Shown here: positions 9,048-16,754 of the stretch, one piece after another | How the letters are laid out: each line of letters opens with the position of its first letter | Numbering within the stretch: position 1 is the stretch's first letter | Source: Aurantibrevibacter litoralis | GTDB lineage: Bacteria; Bacteroidota; Bacteroidia; Flavobacteriales; Flavobacteriaceae | NCBI RefSeq assembly: GCF_034651555.1 | Contig: NZ_JAYEEQ010000008.1 | Span: 1-64,000 of the forward strand | DNA length: 64,000 bases | Reading direction: 5' to 3' | Translations under genes and position numbers: made by a program | The notes under the pieces: model-generated | The model's database searches: none | Seen by the model: only the letters and a program-made list of their open reading frames with translations | Told to the model about the DNA's origin: nothing

Positions 9048-9365
9048 ACCAAATGGATGCTGTTACGTAAATGATCTAAATGTAAGGAAAAAATACCGCA
9101 CCCCTACCCTGCCTTTCGCTAAAAAATGGTATATTTCGGTTGCCAATAGATGGTTCGGTGTAGGTTTTCGAGGGAATGGGTATCTTCCGAAATCATCTAT
9201 GCAAGGTAGGTAAAACTATGATATTCAGATCCATCTTGATCATGAGTATCCCGTAAAAACCTGAAAGGTACCTACGTAAAATAGCAGCTACTTCTCGTTT
9301 TCAAGACTCGGAATCGCGAAAACGTAATTAGGGGAATATCGCATAGTTCGCAAATAAATATACTG
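9048..9365. other. Divergent intergenic region
   Basis: 318 bp between divergent genes and expected to hold both promoters. TAGTTCG at about 9343 is a weak match to the Bacteroidetes -7 box TAnnTTTG for the plus-strand gene. No hairpin, RNA gene or riboswitch fold was recognised. Confidence 0.4.
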
Positions 9366-10733
9366 ATGAAAACCATAGCTATCCTTTTTTCTTTTTACCT
9401 TTTGAGTTGCACCTCGAAACAAGCAACGCATTATGACACTGTCATTACGAATGTAGATATTATTGATGTTACCGACGGTTCTGTGACTAAAAATACAGTT
9501 TTTGTGCGTAATGGGGTAATTGCAGTCATAGCGCCAGAAGGCACCTTAAAGCCCTACACGGCTACAACCATCATAGAAGGTGTCGGTAAGTTTCTTATGC
9601 CAGGTTTGGCAGAAATGCACGCACATATTCCACCGCCTTCGGTGGGTGCGCAACGTATAGAAGAAACCCTATTTTTATACCTTTCTAACGGTGTTACTAC
9701 AATAAGAGGGATGCTGGGCGATCCGGCGCATTTAATATTAAAAGAACAAGCCGCATCTGGAACCCTACAAAGTCCGCGTATTTTCACTTCGGGTCCATCT
9801 CTTAATGGAAATTCAATACCAACGCCCGAAGAGGCCATTGCTAAAGTAAAGGCTTATAAAAAGGAAGGATACGATTTTCTGAAAATTCATCCCGGGATAA
9901 AAAAGGAAGCGTTTGATCAGCTGGTACAAACGGCAAACGAGGTTGGTATTACATTTGCCGGCCATGTTCCTGTTGATGTAGGCATTCGTCATGCCCTACA
10001 AAGCGGGTACACCTCTATAGATCATGTTGACGGCTTTTTGGAGGGCTTGGTACCTCCCGATGCCAAAGTAGCAGCCGACGCCAATGGTTTTTTTGGATAT
10101 AATTTTACGGACTTGGCTGATACCTTGCACATCGATGCATTAGTTCAATTATCTAAAAAAAATAAGGTTTGGATTGTACCAACTCAAAGTTTATTCGAGC
10201 GCTGGTTTGCTCCGGTGGCTGCCGAGGAATTACTGCAACAACCCGAAATGCGCTATATGCCCACAACAACATTGGAGGACTGGAAGCAACGGAAAAACGC
10301 TTCTATTGATCCTGCTGCGGGATTTGATGCAGACCAATGGCACAGGTTTAATGTGATTCGACGCCAATTAATTCGAAAATTACAAAAAAATGGTCATGGT
10401 ATGTTGCTGGGCTCTGATGCTCCGCAGCTCTTTAACGTTCCCGGTTTTTCGATACACCATGAAATTGAGGGTCTATCCCAAGCCGGAATGACCCCCTTAG
10501 AAATTCTTCGATCCGGCACCTTAAATCCGGCGGTATTTTTTGGAATGCAAGACATCTTTGGATCAATTAAAGAAGGATTGGATGCCGATATGGTATTACT
10601 GAATGCCAATCCGTTAGAAAATCTTAAGGCGTTAAAGCAAATAGAAGGAGTTATGGTTCGGGGAACGTGGTTATCCAAAGAAAAGATTGCCGACAAATTA
10701 GCAGAAATCGCTGCAAATGCGAAAAATAACTAG
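9366..10733 (+). CDS. Amidohydrolase lipoprotein (imidazolonepropionase-like)
   Basis: A 455-residue metal-dependent hydrolase. The N-terminus MKTIAILFSFYLLSCTSK is a lipoprotein signal with lipobox LLSC, so it should be anchored in the periplasm or outer membrane. Amidohydrolase-superfamily metal motifs appear in order: MPGLAEMHAHI (HxH), DFLKIHPG (carboxylated-Lys region), AGHVPVD, SIDHVDG and LLGSDAP. The C-terminal small beta domain ends GSIKEGLDADMVLL, the usual layout. Relatives include secreted prolidase- and imidazolonepropionase-like enzymes hydrolysing amide or cyclic amide bonds. The exact substrate is not predictable. With peptidases nearby, dipeptide hydrolysis is a reasonable guess. 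Confidence 0.85.
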   Translation: MKTIAILFSFYLLSCTSKQATHYDTVITNVDIIDVTDGSVTKNTVFVRNGVIAVIAPEGTLKPYTATTIIEGVGKFLMPGLAEMHAHIPPPSVGAQRIEETLFLYLSNGVTTIRGMLGDPAHLILKEQAASGTLQSPRIFTSGPSLNGNSIPTPEEAIAKVKAYKKEGYDFLKIHPGIKKEAFDQLVQTANEVGITFAGHVPVDVGIRHALQSGYTSIDHVDGFLEGLVPPDAKVAADANGFFGYNFTDLADTLHIDALVQLSKKNKVWIVPTQSLFERWFAPVAAEELLQQPEMRYMPTTTLEDWKQRKNASIDPAAGFDADQWHRFNVIRRQLIRKLQKNGHGMLLGSDAPQLFNVPGFSIHHEIEGLSQAGMTPLEILRSGTLNPAVFFGMQDIFGSIKEGLDADMVLLNANPLENLKALKQIEGVMVRGTWLSKEKIADKLAEIAANAKNN

Positions 10734-10850
10734 GATGTAGCCAAAAAAACCACGAGCGCAGCTTAAGAATTCCTCCTTTTTACGACCAATGCTAAGGGAT
10801 GCGCCACTTTGGTACGTTCTATCCTAAAAAACGCACAGAAAATTATAAGA

Positions 10851-12071
10851 ATGAGTTTAGAAAAAGTAACTTTTACAAACAAAACCGGAGACACCTTGGT
10901 GGGTCGCTTAGAATTACCGTCGCATCAGGAGCCTCATAATTTTGCCCTTTTTGCCCACTGTTTTACCTGTACCAAAAATTTGTCTGCTGTCCGTAATATC
11001 AGTAGGGAACTGACCGCAAAGGGATTTGGCGTTCTTCGCTTCGATTTTACGGGTCTTGGTGAAAGTGAAGGAGATTTTGAAAATACGAATTTTTCGGGTA
11101 ATGTGTCCGATTTAATTGCAGCGGCCGCTTTTTTAGAAGACCAATACAAAGCACCGGTTTTACTTATAGGTCATTCGCTAGGGGGTGCCGCTGTCATTTA
11201 TGCCGCAGATGCCATAAGCACCATTAAAGCGGTTGCTACCATTGGAGCTCCTTCTGATCCGGCTCATGTTGCGCATCTTTTTAAAAGTGATTTACAAGAA
11301 ATAGAAGCCAATGGCAAAGCTGTGGTGAACCTTAGTGGAAGAGATTTTACGATAAAAAAACAATTTATCGAAGATTTACGAACCAAGTCCATGCCGCAAA
11401 GCATTGCCCAGTTGCGAAAGCCAATCCTTATTATGCACTCTCCACAAGATACCACAGTAGGCATTAAAAATGCAGAGGAGATATACAAAGCGGCACACCA
11501 TCCCAAAAGTTTTGTTTCCTTAGACGGTGCAGATCATTTGCTTATGCAAAAAAAAGATTCGGAGTATGTAGGTACCGTAATTTCTGGATGGGCGGTACGG
11601 TACGTAGATATCCCTGAAACACCCGAACTAAAAAGCAAACATCAAATTGTGGCCAGTTTGGATCATGATGCAGGATTTAGCACCCCTATGAAAATTGGTA
11701 ATCACCAGTTAATGGCAGACGAACCGCTAGATGTAGGTGGCAAGGATTACGGCCCTTCGCCTTATGAGTTGGTCGCTGCGGGTTTGGCGGCATGCACCGC
11801 CATGACCATACAAATGTATGCCAGACGAAAAAAATGGCACGTTGCCCAAGTAGAAGTACATATCTCGCATGACAAATCGTACGCCAAAGACTGTGAGGAT
11901 TGCGACACAACCGCATCCAAAATAGATACCTTTACACGAGATATTACCCTAAAAGGGGATTTGAACACCCAACAGCGAGAACGCCTTTTAGAGATTGCAA
12001 ACAAATGTCCGGTGCACCGTACTTTGTACAGTGAAACCCGTGTAATTACAAACTTGCATGACAAATTGTAG
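10851..12071 (+). CDS. Alpha/beta-hydrolase fused to OsmC-family domain
   Basis: A 406-residue two-domain cytosolic protein. Residues 1-250 are an alpha/beta-hydrolase: HCFTCTKN oxyanion region, nucleophile motif GHSLGG near residue 106, then a late Asp (SPQDTTVG) and His (DGADHLL). Residues of about 270-406 are an OsmC-like domain: GPSPYELVAAGLAACTAMT with the peroxidatic Cys, and NKCPVHRTL with the second Cys. OsmC proteins reduce organic hydroperoxides with thiols, so the fusion suggests linked hydrolysis of an ester or lipid and detoxification of a peroxide product. This domain pair is a known bacterial family. The ATG at 10851 was chosen over an upstream TTG because MSLEKVTFTN begins the fold. 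Confidence 0.9.
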   Translation: MSLEKVTFTNKTGDTLVGRLELPSHQEPHNFALFAHCFTCTKNLSAVRNISRELTAKGFGVLRFDFTGLGESEGDFENTNFSGNVSDLIAAAAFLEDQYKAPVLLIGHSLGGAAVIYAADAISTIKAVATIGAPSDPAHVAHLFKSDLQEIEANGKAVVNLSGRDFTIKKQFIEDLRTKSMPQSIAQLRKPILIMHSPQDTTVGIKNAEEIYKAAHHPKSFVSLDGADHLLMQKKDSEYVGTVISGWAVRYVDIPETPELKSKHQIVASLDHDAGFSTPMKIGNHQLMADEPLDVGGKDYGPSPYELVAAGLAACTAMTIQMYARRKKWHVAQVEVHISHDKSYAKDCEDCDTTASKIDTFTRDITLKGDLNTQQRERLLEIANKCPVHRTLYSETRVITNLHDKL

Positions 12072-12188
12072 TCTCCATGAGGTAAGAAGCCTAAAAATGT
12101 CCGATCGGTGAAAATCAAGAGCGTATTTGGTTGACTTCACCTAAATTATTCTGTAACTTTATTGAAAATTTGATAAATATCATAGATT

Positions 12189-12764
12189 ATGAAAGTAGTA
12201 AAAATTTTGACCTTGGGAGTGCTTCTCAGTATTTCCTACCAATGTAAAGAAGTGAAAAAAGAAGTAAATGCCGCCGAAACGGAGATTAAAGCAGTAGTGG
12301 AAGAAGTACTGCCCAAAACGCTTAATGTGACTCTTGAACCTAAAAGTGACACTAACGTAAGTGGCGAAATAACGTTTACTGAAGCGAACGGAGAGGTGAA
12401 AATGGTAGCAACGATATCGGGACTAACTCCTGGCGAACATGCCATTCACATTCACGAAAAAGCAGATTGCTCTGCCGCAGATGGCACATCTACCGGCGGT
12501 CATTGGAATCCTACCTTTAGTGCACATGGCAAATGGGGTGCTACCGAAGGATATCATAAAGGAGATATAGGTAATTTTACTGCGGATGCCGATGGTAACG
12601 GAAAAGTTGAATTTGCTACAGACGAATGGTGCATTGGTTGTGGCGAAGACACCAAAGACATCACAGGAAAAGGCGTTATTGTGCACCAAGGAGTTGATGA
12701 TTTTGTAACCCAACCCACAGGTGCCGCAGGAGGTCGCGTTAGTTGTGCGGGTCTCATCTTATAG
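12189..12764 (+). CDS. sodC: Cu/Zn superoxide dismutase, exported
   Basis: A 191-residue protein that dismutates superoxide to oxygen and peroxide outside the cytoplasm. The signal region ends SISYQCKE, a possible lipobox Cys at residue 19, followed by a charged Glu/Lys spacer. Metal ligands are visible: HAIHIHEKADC (copper), GGHWNP, HGKWG and EGYHKGDIGN (zinc/bridging His, zinc Asp), and VIVHQGVDDF (last copper His). The disulfide partner is near RVSCAGLIL. An extra WCIGCGED segment before the last His adds a CxxC not usual in the family. It follows the hydrolase-OsmC gene, so both may belong to oxidative-stress defence, but the 117-nt gap argues for separate transcription. Confidence 0.92.
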   Translation: MKVVKILTLGVLLSISYQCKEVKKEVNAAETEIKAVVEEVLPKTLNVTLEPKSDTNVSGEITFTEANGEVKMVATISGLTPGEHAIHIHEKADCSAADGTSTGGHWNPTFSAHGKWGATEGYHKGDIGNFTADADGNGKVEFATDEWCIGCGEDTKDITGKGVIVHQGVDDFVTQPTGAAGGRVSCAGLIL

Positions 12765-12786
12765 TGCTGATTTTCGTAATACGTGT

Positions 12787-12816
12787 AAAAAGTTGCTTTC
12801 GGGCAACTTTTTTGTT
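12787..12816 (+). terminator. Rho-independent terminator after sodC
   Basis: The stem AAAAGTTGC/GCAACTTTT with a short TTTCGG loop is followed by a T-run, 22 nt after the sodC stop. Confidence 0.85.
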
Positions 12817-13144
12817 TTAAACCAAATATGTATGCAGGGCACTTTATCTAGCTTTATTGCAATCATATAGGTAAAAAAGTTACATTTTTATTTTGGGGGT
12901 TAAACAAACCGCAAACCCTTAGCGAATTTTTAAAAACTTAACAAGAGTAATAGGAACCTTAAAATAGCTGATGTGCAGCTGTTTTAGCTTGGACTAATTG
13001 CATTACTCGTTCTTGTAACCTTACATCAAATATATGCTAATCCGTAAACCTCAACATTAAGTCATTTTTGAATTAAAGTTTAGATTGCAGCTGTTATGCA
13101 GAGCCTTTGCTAACGACTTAATCTATATGCCCACATATTTTCCT
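12817..13144. other. AT-rich intergenic region
   Basis: About 330 bp without a convincing gene. GCAGCTGTT occurs twice (about 12974 and 13087). A frame could extend the downstream gene up to 13085, but that extension lacks any signal-like or domain sequence. Confidence 0.4.
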
Positions 13145-13969
13145 ATGAAATTTTCCAAAAAACAAAAATACATCAGCATTGGAGGGTTTACATTGCTATT
13201 CCTCATCGTTGCCTTTTTACTATCTACCCTAACCTTCGACGCTAGCGACGAAATAGGATCCGATTATTCAGAAACAAACCTCAATGCCCTTTCCGAAACT
13301 TTGCTGCGCTATATAAAAGATGGCAGAAGCACTACCGAGCTACAAGCACAATTAGACCAAATTTCTATGGAAACCTTGGTAAATGGATTGGCCTCTGATG
13401 CGCAAAAGATTGCTTTTTGGGTTAACATATACAATGCCTACATCCAAATCCTATTATCCGAGCACCCTGAACTTTATAAAGACAAAAACGCATTTTTTAA
13501 GGTCGATCAAATCCCCATTGCAGGCACCCGAATTTCATTTGCCTTTATAGAACATGGTATTCTAAGAAAATCGCAATGGGAATTGGGAGGAGGCTATATT
13601 CACAAATGGTTTACAAGTAAAATGGAACGAAATCTAAGAGTTTACCAACCGGACTATCGCATCCATTTTGCGTTGAATTGCGGCGCCAAAGACTGTCCGC
13701 CTGTCGCCATCTATGAACCCGGTCGTTTAGATGACCAATTTGAAGCCGGAACAAAGCGTTTTTTAATGCGCACCACAACGCTTCAAGATGACATTGACGC
13801 AGTAGAGGTTACCGCATTATTTAGTTGGTTTAGAGGTGATTTTGGTGGTAAAAAAGGTACGCTAAGCATTCTTGAAGAATTTCAGATCATTTCCAGAAAC
13901 GCAGCCCAATCGCTTTCCTTCAAAGATTACGATTGGACATTAGAATTGGATAACTTTATTGATCTTTAG
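13145..13969 (+). CDS. DUF547-family membrane-anchored protein
   Basis: A 274-residue protein with an N-terminal membrane anchor (ISIGGFTLLFLIVAFLLSTL) and a DUF547 domain outside the membrane. Family marks are AFWVNIYNAYIQILL near the start, HGILRK, and IHFALNCGAKDCPP, which holds the conserved NCG-x-CPP cysteine block. DUF547 proteins are widespread in Bacteroidetes and plants, have a cysteine-protease-like fold in some analyses, and have no settled function. The start at 13145 (MKFSKKQKY) is preferred because basic residues directly precede the anchor. In-frame ATGs at 13127 and 13097 are alternatives. Confidence 0.85.
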   Translation: MKFSKKQKYISIGGFTLLFLIVAFLLSTLTFDASDEIGSDYSETNLNALSETLLRYIKDGRSTTELQAQLDQISMETLVNGLASDAQKIAFWVNIYNAYIQILLSEHPELYKDKNAFFKVDQIPIAGTRISFAFIEHGILRKSQWELGGGYIHKWFTSKMERNLRVYQPDYRIHFALNCGAKDCPPVAIYEPGRLDDQFEAGTKRFLMRTTTLQDDIDAVEVTALFSWFRGDFGGKKGTLSILEEFQIISRNAAQSLSFKDYDWTLELDNFIDL

Positions 13970-13987
13970 CTGGTCATGATTAAAAGA

Positions 13988-14020
13988 TTGCAGGGTTACC
14001 CAAATTTTAAATTAACTTTG
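13988..14020 (+). promoter_or_regulatory. Bacteroidetes-type promoter for the LETM1-like gene
   Basis: A perfect TAACTTTG (TAnnTTTG, -7) lies at 14013-14020, with TTG at 13988-13990 as a possible -33 element, 22 nt apart, slightly long. The start codon is 20 nt downstream. Confidence 0.5.
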
Positions 14021-14040
14021 ATTTTTGAAAAACCACTACC

Positions 14041-15222
14041 ATGAACCCTTCTTCTGCCGGCTGGATCGACAAATTTGGATCGCTGGTTGGCAACAACTTG
14101 TGTATTCCTTCGAGTTTTTGGACACTTTACGGCGATCTTAAAAAGAGAGGGTTTGTCTACGGTATTAATGTACAAATTCCCGAATACATTGTTTTTGAAC
14201 ACGCTTTAACTGAGGACGAAAAGGCCAAAATAAACCTATTAGAAGCACTATACAGCACCTATCACCTGTCCTGTCCGCAACAAGATTTCCCAGCCTTTCT
14301 GGAGCGTATTTTTAGCTTTTATAAATCCTTAGAGGTCGGAAAAAGATCCTTTTTCGACAAGTTATTGACCGGAAAAAAAACGTCGTCCCAACTCGAAAAA
14401 TTAATCGACTCTAGAATTTATCTGGAAGACAACGTCTTAAGTCGGAATTTTAACAGCATCATCACCAATTCCCTTTTATTGATTGATGTCCTTACCTTTA
14501 AGTATTATCTGGAGGGTGGAGAAGCATTAAAAACACATGCACAAGAACTAGAATACGTGACTATTAACATCACATATCACGCATTAAATTCTAAGGAAAA
14601 GAACAAAAATGATGCGCGTTTGGCGCAGCTTTTTGCTGCCTCGCTAACGTACATTGAAAGCGAAAGTCAACATTTTGACGGCTCGTACAGAGCCCGAATG
14701 ATCAATAAATTTAACGTTTATGAAAACCAATATTTTTTAGATGTGGCCTGTTTAACGGTTTGGGAAGATCATTCGTTAGACTACAAAGAGTCCGAATTTA
14801 TTTTTGGTATTGGTAAAGATCTAGGGTTTTCAACGGAAACTATTGCTACCGCTCTAGATCATGTATCGCAATTTTTTGAGGAAAATGTAGCTCAAATTCC
14901 ATTTTTAAAAGATGCCAATTTGGCCGTACAGTTCTATGACAGCATGTCTAAAATCGTAAATAAACTTATCCTTAGGAATAGCAAACGGCTTCAAAAAGAG
15001 CTTTCGGAAAGCAAAGAATTAGTGAGCCTTTTATCCAAATCTACCCTGCGCGACTTAAGTCCGGAAGAAAAGAAAAAAGTACAAAATCAGCTGTTAGACA
15101 TTTTTAAAAGCATCCCTTCGCTGGCCATCTTTATGTTGCCCGGAGGTGCAGTGCTCCTTCCTATTTTTATAAAATTGATTCCCAAATTACTGCCCTCGTC
15201 TTTTGATGAAAATAGGATATAG
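14041..15222 (+). CDS. LETM1-related protein
   Basis: A 393-residue, largely helical protein. The C-terminal 60 residues carry the LETM1-like signature: LRDLSPEEKKKVQNQLLDIF, then a hydrophobic segment (IPSLAIFMLPGGAVLLPIFI) and KLIPKLLPSSF. This corresponds to the membrane segment and LPSSF motif of mitochondrial LETM1. The long N-terminal part has no motif I know. Related Bacteroidetes proteins are catalogued as LETM1-related, biofilm-associated. LETM1 itself takes part in cation exchange; whether that holds here is unknown. It has its own promoter box upstream and converges on the LytTR regulator gene. Confidence 0.8.
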   Translation: MNPSSAGWIDKFGSLVGNNLCIPSSFWTLYGDLKKRGFVYGINVQIPEYIVFEHALTEDEKAKINLLEALYSTYHLSCPQQDFPAFLERIFSFYKSLEVGKRSFFDKLLTGKKTSSQLEKLIDSRIYLEDNVLSRNFNSIITNSLLLIDVLTFKYYLEGGEALKTHAQELEYVTINITYHALNSKEKNKNDARLAQLFAASLTYIESESQHFDGSYRARMINKFNVYENQYFLDVACLTVWEDHSLDYKESEFIFGIGKDLGFSTETIATALDHVSQFFEENVAQIPFLKDANLAVQFYDSMSKIVNKLILRNSKRLQKELSESKELVSLLSKSTLRDLSPEEKKKVQNQLLDIFKSIPSLAIFMLPGGAVLLPIFIKLIPKLLPSSFDENRI

Positions 15223-15248
15223 AAACTCAAAAAAAGACTCAAAAAACA

Positions 15249-15269
15249 ACTATAAGAAAAACTTATAGT
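15249..15269. terminator. Palindrome between convergent genes
   Basis: A perfect 8-bp inverted repeat, ACTATAAG/CTTATAGT, with a 5-nt A loop sits in the 96-bp gap between convergent genes. AT-rich tracts on both sides allow bidirectional termination, but the stem is weak. Confidence 0.45.
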
Positions 15270-15318
15270 ATGTGTTTTAAAAACTATAATATATTTGTAA
15301 TGAGTAATTTATATGTAT

Positions 15319-16074
15319 TTATTGCAACCAATACTTAAAATCGTTTACGCGCTCTCTACTTACAATTATTTCTTGATCTTGAAATCGTCTTAACTTTATT
15401 TGAAGCCTGGAATTGGCATAGGAAACAATATCATGAATATGGTTTATATGGATTAAAAATTTTCGACTTACTCTAAAAAAAGACCTAGGCTCTAGTTCGG
15501 TTTCCAAATGTTCCAAGGTGGTGTCTAGCAGGTAATTTCGACCGTCGGCGGTCGCTGCAAAAGTACCTTTATTCTCACTGTAGAAACACTCAATGTCTTC
15601 GGCATTAATAATTTTAAGATGCTGCCCTACCCGCACCGTAAATCGTTTTTTAAATTCTCTTTCAAGCGGGTTTACCAATAGTTTACGGATATCGTCAAAA
15701 TTGAATTGCACGGTTTGTGCAACGGGTTTAAATCCTTGATATTTTTTTACTGCGGTGACCAGCTCATCGTCATCAATAGGCTTTAATAAATAATCGATAC
15801 TATTCAATTTAAAAGCCTTTAGCGCATATTCGTCAAAAGCGGTAGTAAAGATAATTGCGCTTCGTATTTCTACCTTCTCAAAAATCTCGAAAGAAAGTCC
15901 ATCAGATAATTGAATGTCCAAAAAAATAAGTTCGGGGTGTGGATTATTTTGAAACCACGAAACCGCCTCGGATACAGAATGTAAAAGTGTTGTAACTTTT
16001 ACATTCTGTTTTTCTAACATGCGTTTAAGCCTTCGGCCAGCCGGAGCTTCATCTTCAATTATGATTACGGTCAT
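15319..16074 (-). CDS. LytTR-family response regulator
   Basis: A 251-residue cytosolic regulator. The receiver domain (1-115) has acidic pocket EDE near residue 8, phospho-acceptor in FLDIQLSDG near 54, and LLKPID with the conserved Lys near 103. The LytTR DNA-binding domain (about 145-250) starts at FTVRVGQHLKIIN, with SFFRVSRKFLIHINHI and VSRERVNDFKYWL. It is the last gene of a minus-strand operon with a LytS-type kinase and 2TM proteins, and it should be that kinase's partner, regulating transcription. Confidence 0.92.
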   Translation of the reverse strand: MTVIIIEDEAPAGRRLKRMLEKQNVKVTTLLHSVSEAVSWFQNNPHPELIFLDIQLSDGLSFEIFEKVEIRSAIIFTTAFDEYALKAFKLNSIDYLLKPIDDDELVTAVKKYQGFKPVAQTVQFNFDDIRKLLVNPLEREFKKRFTVRVGQHLKIINAEDIECFYSENKGTFAATADGRNYLLDTTLEHLETELEPRSFFRVSRKFLIHINHIHDIVSYANSRLQIKLRRFQDQEIIVSRERVNDFKYWLQ

Positions 16075-16117
16075 TAGTGTCTTTTTTTGGTTGCTGTTTT
16101 CCTTTTTTATGTGGGCA

Positions 16118-16441
16118 TTAGTCCCACTTACGGTCTCGCAAGTACTTTTCCTTCTTTAGGTATTCCTGTATCTTTCGTTCTTCCCATTTTTTACCAAAAA
16201 TCAGATTAGAACCAAAAACGCCAAAGGCATGAAACAGGAGGCCAATACCCCAAAATAAAGGAGTTGCAAATAAGCCAAAATCCCATAAACTTTCTCCAGA
16301 TTGTACTTTGCCGACTCCAACAAGTACTACCAGGAAAAGATTAACAATGACATAGCTAGCCAAATGACCATAAAAGCCCTTTAATTTATCCAACCGTTTT
16401 TTTGCCAATATATACGCTTCTTCTTCGCTATAGTTTTCCAT
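16118..16441 (-). CDS. 2TM domain protein
   Basis: A 107-residue membrane protein with two transmembrane helices (LASYVIVNLFLVVLVGVG and LFATPLFWGIGLLFHAFGVF) flanked by charged ends. The family pattern is A-x(3)-KxxLKGFYGHLASYV and W-x(2)-RKIQEYL. 2TM domains are recurrent in Bacteroidetes LytTR operons and may transmit membrane signals. The start overlaps the end of the previous 2TM gene by 14 nt, indicating coupled translation. It lies 43 nt before the regulator gene. Confidence 0.85.
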   Translation of the reverse strand: MENYSEEEAYILAKKRLDKLKGFYGHLASYVIVNLFLVVLVGVGKVQSGESLWDFGLFATPLFWGIGLLFHAFGVFGSNLIFGKKWEERKIQEYLKKEKYLRDRKWD

Positions 16442-16733
16442 GCTGCCGTGTTTTAAAAGAATCTTGTTTCATAAATTTCTTTATTTTTTGCGCTTCCCAA
16501 TTGCTTCCTAAAATACCGTTTATCCAGAAAACAGAAAATGCATGAGATAATACCCCTATGCCCCAACCTATGGTTGAGAACCAAAACCATTTAAATTCCC
16601 AACTCGTTCTGTAATTCACAAAAATAATTAAAGGAATTACAATGAAATAAGCCAAAAGATGCCAATAGAAGCCCTTTAGATCCTTGACACGCCTTTTGGC
16701 TCTTAAATACAGTGCTGTTTCAGAATTTTCCAT
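16428..16733 (-). CDS. 2TM domain protein
   Basis: A 101-residue paralogue of its neighbours: RAKRRVKDLKGFYWHLLAYF, NYRTSWEFKWFWFSTIGWGIG, then AQKIKKFM. Two membrane helices with both ends probably cytosolic. The gene starts 21 nt after the kinase gene ends. Sequence is closer to the 2TM unit fused to the kinase (NYRT.WEF.WFWF) than to the third 2TM protein, suggesting stepwise local duplication. Confidence 0.85.
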   Translation of the reverse strand: MENSETALYLRAKRRVKDLKGFYWHLLAYFIVIPLIIFVNYRTSWEFKWFWFSTIGWGIGVLSHAFSVFWINGILGSNWEAQKIKKFMKQDSFKTRQHGKL

Positions 16734-16754
16734 AATGTTACACTTTAATTTTAG

